DNA of 64,000 nucleotides, taken from assembly GCF_949628215.1 (NCBI RefSeq), contig NC_134279.1, forward strand, positions 77,444,830 to 77,508,829. Direction: 5' to 3'. This document shows positions 23,746 through 33,800 of this stretch, in pieces; positions within the stretch are counted from its first letter, which is position 1; each line of letters opens with the position of its first letter. The position numbers were made by a program, and so were the translations under genes. The stretch comes from Phalacrocorax aristotelis. Its lineage: Eukaryota; Chordata; Aves; Suliformes; Phalacrocoracidae. Under the pieces are notes generated by a model. The model saw only the letters and a list, made by a program, of their open reading frames with translations, ran no database searches and was not told the DNA's origin.

Positions 23746-25060
23746 GTGTATCTCCTGTCTACATTTAAAGATTAATTGTTTGAAATTAATTGTTTGAAAA
23801 GCCTAGAAAACACTTCAGCTCTCACCACCTTGACTGGCCAAAGGAGGAAGAGTTTGAGCTAACACTGATACTGGGCGTCTTGTTGGTGCTGTAGAGCACA
23901 GGGAACACAGTGAGGATGTGGATTGGGGCAAGGAAGGACAGGGTACTGCTGCTTGCCAGGACCCACAGAAGACCAGCAGCACTATGGGGAACAATCTGGC
24001 AGAGCTGGTACTGCACCTCGTGTCCATCTCCACACACAACCTGGCCACATGAACAACCACCCAGGCTCAGACAGGTCCTGAACACACAATGGGAGGATTT
24101 TTACCGGCTTCAGTGGTGGATGAGGTCAGATCGGGCTCAAGCCAGAGCAGCTGCCAGTGAAACTGTGCATAAATCAGTGGATTGGCTCACAGACTGAGAA
24201 AGAGATGAGGTTTTTGCAGGTCCTTACCCAGCTATTCGACCTCCCATACATCTCACATCCCTTCAGTGCAGGAGCCCATATCTGCTGTTGCTGAAGCCAA
24301 TGGAAGAGTTGTCCTTGGCCTTGATGGTTCCAGGGTCACTGCATAAGCTGCTATGGTGTGGCTAAGCCTCCTAGCAAGTTAATGGAGACACATCTTTCAC
24401 CTTGCCTTAGCAGGAGGGAGGCACTGAGGCTTTGGTTTGAGTAGTGTAGTATTTCCACTGGGGCTAAGCTGACAACTACAGGCTTTTTAAAATTTTAAAC
24501 AAATTTTTTTTTTTTTATAAAATTGAGCCTCTCAGTCTGTAGCAGAGAGCATCCAATGCAATCTGCAAGGCAATCTGCAAGACTGCCAGCACCCAGTGGC
24601 TTCCACCAAGATGTACGCTGACATTTCAGAAAGTCAGATACCTGATTGGGATTCAAAGATATTAGGGCCAGAGGGATCCTGTACAAGTATTTAGACCAGC
24701 TTTCCACGTAAAATAAATCCATACAATAACTCCTGCATCAAGTCCACAGCTTAAACCATAACATATTTTTAAAAGATATCCAGCTTTTATTTATACAATT
24801 CAAGCAGTGTAGACTTCATTATTACTTTAGGTAATACATTGCAAGGATCTTTATGTTCAGCATAACTACATAGCTCTTATCAGAAGCCTCATCTGTTCAT
24901 TGCACGTCTTTCTGACAGACTAGAAAGCCACTGGGCAGCAGCAACGTCCTCACGGAGATGTGAATGGGTCACAAGCATCTCACCCATTGCTGTTTGCTGA
25001 GATACACTACAAAACACGTTTTTCAGACCTTGGATCACTGTTACAGCCCCTCTTTAAGCT

Positions 25061-25190
25061 GAGGAGAGGAGAGGAGAGGAGAGGAGAGGAGAGGAGAGGA
25101 GAGGAGAGGAGAGAAGAGAAGAGAAGAGAAGAGAAGAGAAGAGAAGAGAAGAGAAGAGAAGAGAAGAGAAGAGAAGAGAAGAGAAGAGAA
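25061..25190 (+). repeat. Two-phase pentanucleotide array (GAGGA)10(GAGAA)16
   Basis: Ten perfect GAGGA units (25061-25110) are followed without interruption by sixteen perfect GAGAA units (25111-25190). All 130 bases of the + strand are purine. The change from GGA to GAA is a single sharp switch. The perfect units suggest recent expansion. The array is open in frame but encodes only an Arg/Glu/Lys low-complexity run and is not a gene. Confidence 0.98.
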
Positions 25191-28100
25191 TTAAATGTCC
25201 TTATTCAGTCTAAAAGAATAAAATTAAGCTGCAGACTGTCATAAGCACTTTTCCCTCTAAGTGTATATTGACTATGTGAAGTCAAAAACAAGCATTTAAA
25301 AAAAATACAGTTTTAAGTCAATGGAAGATGACTCCAATATGAATTTGGTGTGAATAATTTGCATTTCTTACCTCATTTCAGTGTCCTTCCTCAGTTTCAT
25401 ATTATCCAAGAGGACTATCTTATAATCCTGCCCATGCGTATTTGCCAAGTCTCCAAATAGCTTTAAAAAACCCTGCTGATGAGAGACCACCAACTTTATG
25501 GGTTCTTGCAACTCCCACTGTACATTTTATGGGAATTTAGCAATGCTACAGGGTTTTCCTAATGCTGGAGAAATTTCTCTTCACTAATAATAGACATGTG
25601 TTTCAACAGCTTTTTCTCACTTTTTCTCTCCTCTTCTGCCTATATTCTCAAATTGCTGATTTTTAAGATGTATTTTTCCTATAAAACAGTGCATTTTTTT
25701 CTTTTTCTTTTTTTTTTTCCCAGATTAGGGACTGGACAAACTTTTAGCCTGCCAAGCCTTTTTTTATGTCTTTTTTGTTGTTGTTTAAATACTTCACAAT
25801 AAAAGAATGTGCTCCTGATGGAATTTTTATTACAAAAAAGGAAAAGTTCTCCCCTTCTCCTTTCTTATATCTTACACACTTCAAAACACATACTGAAATT
25901 CTGTAACCTCCCAAGAAAGACGGCTGCTCAAATGCTGTCAAACTTTTAATGATAATGTCAGAGTACATGACACATATTTAAACATTAAAAGAAGAAGGAT
26001 TGAGGCTGCATCTCAGTCTTGCTTTGATGATGCAACTTTACAGTCATATACTCAGCATGCCACTTGTGATCAGACTTCTGTTTTTGCTCTTCAGCAGCAT
26101 TTTAAAATAATTCCTCTTGCCTAAGGAGGATGTTGGAAAATGTATATGGGAGTAGACGTTCCTTTTTAACAAGTGCAGAGCTCTGGTTTTTCACAGGATT
26201 TGGAAGTGTGTTCTGGTTTTCAGAAAGTACAAAGCTGTCACCAGCTGAATTGCCTTTCAGAAATGTTCAGGATGCTTTCCTGGGGAAGATGTCCTGTCTC
26301 CCTGGCACCCACCTGCAGCATGTCTCTCCCCCATCGCCTATCCTGGGCATTGAAGACAAGACTTTCAAACACCCCAAACTGCACCTACTGCTAAATCTTG
26401 CCACTTCATAGATTGCTCCTATTTCCTTTCCTTCTCTACTTACTTATCCTTTTAAGAAGTATATTATCTGAAGATACATTCTGAGGTTCCACAGTCATTT
26501 ATTTTAACCACATCAAATTTTAGCAGAGTGGAGAGCTGCCCAACGAGGTGTTTCACCCACTGGCAGAAGGCAAAGACAAGTTTAGGTGATGGTGCTGCAG
26601 TGTCAGGGAGAGCTCAACCCTGTACTGGGTGAATTAATCCATGACTTTGAGCAACGCAGTACCAGAGGATGCTGGGATGAGAGGTTAACACTTCTCCAGT
26701 GACCCTCTCTGCTCAGACTTTTACCAAGGACTCTTATGTCCTTCACAGGGGACTGGCAACAGGTTTGTTTCCTCATTTATTTACCCTTGAAGGCAGAGGT
26801 AGCAGAGGTGCATGGCAAGCTTCTTGGTTGGTGCTTATACTGAAGTTATTTTCTTGGTGGGTCTCAAAGCAGAGGAGTGACCCCCTTTCCACCTCACCAG
26901 CGTGCAGCCATGGCCACACCACCACATCACAAAATGCCAGGCATATTAAACAGGACTGGGCTGGGTTAGATTTGCTCACCCCAAGCACAGAGGTCCCCAG
27001 AGCTGACAAAGGGAGGAAATGGGATTATGGCAAGGAGGCAAGGCAATGGGATCAGACAGTGGCACCAGACCACCATTGGCTCTGCCATAGACAAAACTTC
27101 CCTGTGAGTGCCTATGCCCTGCAAGTACCTGTCTTACCCATATCTGTGAATACCTGCCCCGTAGGACCCCGCAGGACTGCTAAAATGATGTAACTCTGAG
27201 TGCAGGCAAGGCTGACATTAAGTGATCTGCAGAAAGGAAAGGTCAGCAGTTTTGCTACAACTCAACCACAGTCCTATTACTCTGCACTTCTATGCCGCAG
27301 GCAGGTGATTCCTTCGTTTTTCACCCCATGCCATCATTTTGGCACATAGGTACCACACAGCAGAATGAGCATCCACATGGCATAGAGCAGCCAGCAGCGC
27401 CCAGAGGTTTTCCTGCATTCAGTCCCAAAAGCCATGTTGCTCCAGTGGCATGGCACGAGGCCGCGCTGCTCCCAGCCTGAATATCGACGCCTGCATGGCC
27501 CCACTGCTTGGATTTCCAGAGGCAAGGTGGTGTCTGTGAGCTCAGGCATTGCTGTCCATCTCCATTGCATGTGGAATGGCTCTGGAGCTACCATGGCTTG
27601 TGCTGAAGGGCAGAGTTTACTCTGCAGGAAGTTCATCCTCACTTGATTTAAAGAGTAACTTTCAGCTAAATAACTTAAGCTGGTAGAATTTAACCCTTCC
27701 ATTGCAGTTTAAATCTCTCTCCCTTCAGTTTAGTCTCAAGCAACCTTTAGTTTCAACCACCTTTAAGGTAAACAGGAGCAACCCAAACCGATGATAACAA
27801 GAGAGTCCACACAAAGTTTGCACTGCTTTAACTAATGAAGTGAAAGCAGGTTAATGCACTCGGTGCAGGTTTGTATGTACACAGCGTCTGCACTCCATGG
27901 TTGGCAGCTGTCACTGCTGTATCCTCTGTGAATGGGGCACAGATGGGGATGGGCTGTACACGCCACACAGTGTGTCACCCTGAGGGAAAAGGACCATCGT
28001 GACCCAGCCCTGATTTGGGCCTCCCCAGCTCTCTTGTGATACCCATAACCACAAGGATACTAAAATGAGAGAAGGGGAAGGTCTGACAGACAGTTATGTG

Positions 28101-29053
28101 ACTAGGGACACTCTGGTTTAGGTTTCTTCTTGGAAGCACTCCGTAACGCAGCTACCGCCAAGGGAGCAGCTATATAACCAGCACCCAGAAAATACACGTG
28201 CCTTAAGGGCACAATGTGAAAAACAAATGGTTTAAATGGCTGCAAATTCCTTTGGTTTTAATGGGCTTCATCTATTTACCCCCCCCAAATGGATTTGGTT
28301 CATGGAGTCAAGCTGGAAGAGCAAGGGGATTTTAGGTAGGCAGAATTTAATGGGTGAGACTGAAATTTGGCCACTATCTTGGGTTTAATCCTCCCTCTCT
28401 GTGAGAAGTGCCACCAAATGTTTAACATAGGCTTCAACTGAAAGATAGACCCTGCTGGAGGGACTGGTGCTACTTGCCACTCACTGAGTCATTGGGGTGA
28501 AACCAGGTCAACCAAAAATCCCTTTGTTGGCTCTCATCTTGGAGAGTTAAGAGAAACTCAGAGATGAAAGATGGAGAAAATGATCATTAGGGCATGCCCT
28601 GGCATTAGTAGCAATAATTCACAGGCTCTAGCTGAGGATATCAGACCAGTTTGCCAGCACCACCACAAGGCAGAGGGTGATGCTACCCACATTGGGAAGA
28701 CAGGCACTTCTGAGTTCAACTGACTCACCTAAAGTCCTTCTGCAAAAGAAAATCAGACTGCAGTGACACCTGGGACAGAGGATTTAATGGAGAAGGCAGC
28801 ACGGCTGTTACAGACACGGTGCTGAACCAGGACTCAGTATATTTCTCTAGTATTATCTCCACTACCTCTAGTTTCTCCACCTGAAGAAACCCTTGCTGTG
28901 TCTGCTGTGGTGCAGCCTGGCCACAGTAGCACGAAGCAGAGGACATCAGCCACCAGACAGAGCTTGTCTTGCCTCATGGACCTCAGCTAGGTCAATGGAA
29001 GCTCCCTCTGCTCGCCCCATGTGGTGCTGATGGCTGCTAGGGTGACATGCCAT

Positions 29054-29078
29054 GGGAGGAGGAGGAGGAGGAGGAGGG
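29054..29078. repeat. GGA trinucleotide repeat
   Basis: About seven GGA units in a row, flanked by GGG. Short microsatellite. Confidence 0.9.
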
Positions 29079-29298
29079 TTAGGAACCAACATCCCTTTCT
29101 CTGCAGTGAATTCAAGCATCTCACAGCTTACATCCCTCTGATTCTCAGTACAACTCAATGTCTGAGGGGTTCAGGTGACTTGAAAACAGAAGCCAGGTGC
29201 CTAAATAACAGAGATTCTTTTAAAAATTACAGAGGACCTCCTGAGGTCCCTTCTGTCCTGAATTTTCCTACAATCCTGTGAAATGCAGTTTATTTCCA

Positions 29299-29345
29299 GC
29301 TGTGCCACAGCTCTGACTGTGACCTTAGGCAAGTCCCTGCACCCC
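29299..29345 (+). mobile_element. Possible MIR-like fragment at the CpG island edge
   Basis: CTGACTGTGACCTTAGGCAA followed by GTCCCTGCACC resembles the 5' part of the MIR core. The match is short, so this is tentative. Confidence 0.4.
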
Positions 29346-30134
29346 TCCATCGCTCCCTCCCACCCTGCCTGCCCACTCTGCAGAGCCCCCTGGCCCTGCT
29401 GCGCTGGGGCTGCTCCCCCGGCGTGGCTGGGGCAAGGGGTGTTAAGGGGTTTCGGGGTGCCAGCAAAAGACAGCCCACGGCTGGTAGCAACGACCGACGG
29501 GTCCGGGCTCCGTTGTTATCCCTGTGAAAAACAGGGCAACGGTCTGCTGAAGAATAATTCTTTCAAGGGGATGCGAAGTCGGCAGCAGAGCCAGAACCGA
29601 AGGCTTCAGGGAGCCGTGAAGGGCGATGCGGTGATGGGAGGGATACCCGCGAGGTGCCGGGGCTCCCCCGGCTCCCCGTCCCGCCGGCGTGCCCGCCGTG
29701 CTCCCGGGGACGTTTAGGAAGGCAACGTGAAGTCAGGCACCCCCCACCTCGCAGATGAGGACCTTGATGAGGGGAAAAGAGGGGAGAAACGGGATGAAGG
29801 GAGTTGAAAACCAAAGCAAATCACGGACTTCCCTGGGGAGGCAACGGGGGGTGCGGGGAGAAAAAGCGCACACGGTGGGTCGCGGCGAGTCTCCGGGGGG
29901 CAGGATTTCTCTTCCATCGCATGGAAGAGCGAGATTAAAGAAGAAAGTGGGAGTGGGGTGGGAGGGGAGAGAAGGGAAGGGGGGGTTGGGGGGGATGAAC
30001 AAAGGAGATTGGCAGCACAGCTGTTTTGGGAAGAAAAAAAAAAAAAAGGCCAGCCTTCCTGTTTCTTTAAAGCCGCTCATCTGCGCGGCGGGCCGGCTGC
30101 CGGCGGTGGGAGGCAGGCTGCGGGGAGCCGCCGC

Positions 30135-30202
30135 GGACGGACGGACGGACGGGCGGGCGGGCGGACGGACGGACGGACGCACGCACGGAGGGAGGGAGGG
30201 AG
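30135..30202. repeat. GC-rich tetranucleotide repeat (GGAC/GGGC/GGAG) near the ATOH8 start
   Basis: Tandem four-base units run GGAC, then GGGC, GGAC again, GCAC and finally GGAG. The array ends about 145 bases upstream of the start codon, so it lies in the 5'UTR or core promoter. Such arrays tend to vary in length between individuals and can form strong RNA secondary structure if transcribed. Confidence 0.85.
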
Positions 30203-30345
30203 CCGGCCCGCCGAGGCTCCGCTGCCCGCCGCGGCCGAGCGGGCGCAGATGGGCGGCGGCGGCAGCGGGGCGGCGGCAGCGGGAGCAGCGGGAGCGGGGC
30301 TGCGGAGCGGCCGGTGCTGAGCGCACCCGCGCAGCGCCCCGCGCC

Positions 30346-30813
30346 ATGCGGAGCACGCCGCTGGCCGAGGGCGAGCCCTGGCCGCGCCTCTGCGCCGCCG
30401 ACCTCGGGGGGCTGCGGCGGCTGCGGCGCAAACACGGCTGCAAAAGTTTCCGAGTGGAGCTGAAAGTGCTGAGCGGGAGGAGGACGGGGCTCCGCGGGCC
30501 CCCCCCGCCTCCTCCTCCTCCTCCTCCTCCGCCGCCCCCCGCCGCCCCGCAGCCCGCCTGGGAGCCGCGCACCGCAGCGCTCGGCGCCGCCGCCGTCTTC
30601 CCCGCCGCGCCGCCGCCGCCGCCCCCCGCCGCCCGCCCGCCGCCGCCGCCGCCGCCCCCCGCCGCCTCCTCCCCGCGCCCGCGGCCGGGCGAGGCGTCCG
30701 GCGTCTCGCCGGAGATCAAAGCCCTGCAGCAGACGCGGCGGCTGTTGGCCAACGCCCGGGAGAGGACCCGCGTCCACACCATCAGCGCCGCCTTCGAGGC
30801 GCTGCGGAAGCAG
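30346..30813 (+). CDS. ATOH8: ATOH8 coding exon 1 (N-terminus, proline-rich linker, bHLH basic region and helix 1)
   Basis: ATOH8 is a nuclear bHLH transcription factor of the atonal superfamily. It binds E-boxes, usually with E-protein partners, and acts in neural, muscle, endothelial and iron/BMP-linked differentiation (family knowledge). This exon encodes residues 1-156. Residues 1-42 keep the vertebrate ATOH8 N-terminal pattern: M-x3-P, PW at 11-12, C16, GL at 22-23, RK at 28-29, and FR at 35-36. Residues 52-65 are 14 prolines, with further proline runs at 89-94 and 98-105. The block from EIKALQQTRRLLANARERTR (123-142) to RKQ (154-156) is the near-invariant basic region and helix 1. The exon ends CAG|GTACCT in phase 0. 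The start at 30346 (G at -3) is chosen by N-terminal homology. The frame stays open upstream with other in-frame ATGs and no stop for about 590 bases, so the frame alone does not fix the start. Confidence 0.95.
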
Positions 30814-30832
30814 GTACCTGCCGCCGGCCGGG

Positions 30833-30860
30833 GCACCGCACCGCACCGCACCGCACCGCG
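30833..30860. repeat. GCACC pentanucleotide repeat just inside intron 1
   Basis: About five GCACC units begin 20 bases after the exon 1 splice donor. It is a short GC-rich tandem repeat within the CpG island. No function is implied. Confidence 0.8.
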
Positions 30861-33800
30861 CTGTCCGCCCGCCCGCCCCACGGCTGCTGCCGCCCCGCGG
30901 GGAGCCGGGGCTCCGCGGGCGGGCTGCGGGGCGGCGGGCCGGTGGGGGCTGGGGGTGGGGGGGCGGCCGGGCATCGCTTTGCGAAGTCGTCCCCGTCCCA
31001 GCTGTCCCTTTCGGGGACGCCCGAGAGGTGCTGATGGGTGCGCAGGGCGGGGGGAAAGCCCTGGGGCCAGGGGAGGTTAAAGGCAGGAGCCTGGAGTGGA
31101 CGCCTGACAGAAGGGGAAGTCGGTTAAAAATGCCTGGAAGTACCAACCCTAGAACTATGCTAACACTCAAGATAAATAAATAAGGGCTTTTAATTTGCTT
31201 GCAGTCAGAAACTTTTGGACTTTTTTTTTTTCTCCTCCGGAGGGAGAATGGCATAGAGGGGGTAAAACTGAAACAAAACCGAGAAAGCCGTCTGAGTGAA
31301 AACAGAGGCTGGAGAGAGGTGCTTGGCCAAGCTGCGAGCTGGGGTGATGCCCCTGGACCAAGAGCTCATGTTCTTGCTCGCCCTCCTCCTGGGGTGGGCT
31401 GCCCCAAAGGCATCGCTGGGAATTTGGGCAGCAACACGCTCCCGTTGACTTTTGTGCAGGGTGCCTGACCCCTCAGGGCCCTTGGAGTTCCTGCAGCCGC
31501 CTCTGAAGCTTTCCCTGTGCCCTGTGTCTGCCAGGGATAGCCGAGTTAAGTTGTGGTCCCCTGCCAGTTAGTTTCCCATGATTTTTACTGTAGTGTGTGC
31601 TTGAAGTGTGTATGGTGCCGGCTTTCATGTTGAGAGGTCTTGAAAATCCTCATGGTCATCTGTGAAGGGTGATAGACGAGTTCTCACTGGCAGGGTGGAG
31701 CTTCTGAGAGGTAATGGACAAAACCCCTCCATCACCCCTTAATACGTGGAAGGTGAGGAGGGATCCAGAGAAGCCGCAAGGTTCTTGTTTCTTCCCCACA
31801 AGAATAAATCAGTGCCCTGGCCCCTGTGCTCAGCCCTATACTTCTATCTGCGTGTAGGCACTCTGTATCAGCTCACTGATAGAGATGTGCTGTCACACTG
31901 TGCAAGCCCAGCTGTCCCGGCTGTTCTGCCTTTCCAGTAAATGATGACGGGACTATTCCAGGTGTGCAGGAAGGAGGAGGTGCACAGGGCTTGGAGGGCT
32001 GGGAGCTGCAGATGAATCTGATCCTAAGAGATGCTGAGCATTGCCTCTCCCAGGATGGTCCCGCCAGTACGCTCAGCTTGCAGGGGAGCTCACCCAGGCT
32101 TCTGGCTACTATCTTTCCGACATTGCTTATCCAAGCTATTCCCCAAGTGCGCTCACTGTAGGACTTAATCTTCTTTCCTGCTCTTCTTGTTCCCAACTCC
32201 TGCATGAGCCCTTCTGAATGACCACTGGCTGTTGAGTAGCTGCACCCCAAGAGTTAATCCTTCCCCATCATCTACTTCTCCAAACAGACTTCCAGCCCCG
32301 ACCTTGGCTGAGACTGGGGCTTTATGTCGAGAGAGAATTGCTGACGAACATCTAAAGTAGAGCATTTTTAATCACCGTGCAGTGGTGAGATCTGACAGCT
32401 TCTGTTATAATCGCGGTAATCCAGTGCGTGCTGGATGCTGTCCCGCCGGTGCTGAGAGGCCGCCCCTTGTAGATGCAAACTCCAGACTTGATATATTTTG
32501 TTTCTATAAGCTGCTTCCATATCTCGGTTGTTTGGCGACTGTGTGTAATGCGCTTGGGAAGTGTCAGTCTAATTCTCCACGGACAGACATCTACACCACC
32601 AAAACCGCAAGGGGAAGTAGCACTGATTTCCCAAATCACTGGCAATCTTGTTCTAGGCTGAGCCTCAAGCAGAAGTCAGGCAAGCAACAAATTAAAGCCG
32701 CACTCTTTTGGGAAATGGGCAACTCTTGAAAAGCCTCAGATTCCTGGCCTTGGCCCTGTCTCCATAAATCATTTCAGCCCTGGACTCAGCTGGGAGCCCA
32801 AAGAGCCTGGAGAACAAGTTGCTGTCCTCTCTTCCCATGAAAGCCGGTCTCTGGGGTCAGCACAGGAACATACTGGCAGAGCTGTATTCACTCTGCAGAG
32901 AGAAAGAAATCATTCTCCGGGAAATGTTTGCTGGGAGGTTTTCCTAGCAATTTGCTGAGGGGTGGGCTGGCTGTCCCGACCATCATTGGATGACATTTGG
33001 ATTCATTTCTTGTCGGGCTGCCAGCGGCGTGCTTGGTGCCGTACGTGACATCAGGTGACAGTCAGCTTCATTGCACATACGCGCGGTGCTGGCTTGTCAC
33101 TCAAATCATTCACACCGGTGCCGGGGCGAGGCTTTTGAGGAGCAGTTCGGATCAGAAGAGAGGACGTTGCTTTCTGTCATATCTTGGTCAGCAGGGCCGG
33201 GAAGCAGGGGTACAGAGAGATGCTTTTGTAGAGGTAAACACAGTAGGGAGGCTTTCTCTTGCCTCGGGAAAGCACTGTCTTTTCACATCCCCAGGCATAC
33301 AAAGGGCCTTCAGCCCCATGCAGGAGGCAATCCCTGTGTGCCGTCAGCCGCAGACCTCAGTTTACTTTTTGTTCCTCAGTTAGTCCTCCGTCCCCTCCTT
33401 GTCATCACATATCAGGCTCTTAAGCAGCTGGGAGGCTTTTCCTGAGGCACTGAAACCGATACCTCCCGGCAGACGGGGCAGGCGAGGAGCACAGGGGAGT
33501 GCTGTGCTTGCACGCAGCCGGCGCCGGCCCCACGCTCCTTTGGGAAGGGGTCGGGTGCTGGATGTGGAGCCGCTGGAAGCAGGAGCCCCGCTTAGCCACC
33601 AGTACCCAGCACCCACGCAGGTGTCATCCCTTGTGCACTCTGGGTGTGTGAGGCTGGAGATAAAACCCCAGTGCTTGCAGGATCAGGCCCACCACGGCCA
33701 TGCCGTAGGGAGCCCATCCGTGCCCAGTGAGGAGGAGGAGGAAGGGGAAGCCAACCCTATCTCAGCAGTCCACCCGAGGGTGAGCGACTGGCACGCAGCG

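Larger units (their letters stand above)
22716..29389. other. ATOH8 5' flank between the ancient CR1 and the CpG island
   Basis: Noncoding. It contains a minus-strand MIR-like fragment, a T-rich tract at about 24502-24517, the pentanucleotide array, a C8 run at 28280-28287, a GGA repeat and another possible MIR fragment. No reading frame shows coding features. Confidence 0.65.
29390..31060. promoter_or_regulatory. CpG island over ATOH8 promoter, 5'UTR, exon 1 and start of intron 1
   Basis: Across this block the sequence becomes GC-rich and dense in CpG, in contrast to the AT-rich flanks. It spans the presumed promoter, the 5'UTR, all of exon 1 and about 250 bases of intron 1. There is no convincing TATA box, as expected for a CpG-island promoter. 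E-box motifs lie upstream of the start codon at 30018-30023 (CAGCTG) and 30078-30083 (CATCTG), and GC-box-like GGGCGG units occur around 30151-30163. The transcription start cannot be located by eye. Because both strands lack stop codons here, long antisense open frames appear, and I treat them as composition artefacts. Confidence 0.75.

Noticed and set aside
24960-25244. Open frame through the pentanucleotide array (Arg/Glu/Lys repeat peptide)
   Set aside because: A stop-free frame is automatic for a repeat of this composition. There is no gene context.
29755-30345. Upstream in-frame extension of ATOH8 with several ATGs
   Set aside because: The frame is open, but the vertebrate N-terminal pattern begins exactly at 30346. 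The upstream translation is low complexity and includes the GGAC repeat.
29733-30974. 413-codon open frame on the minus strand over ATOH8 exon 1, and another of 395 codons at 30067-31254
   Set aside because: Both mirror the GC-rich CpG island and proline codons of exon 1, where stop codons are rare on either strand. The translations are low complexity with no domain.
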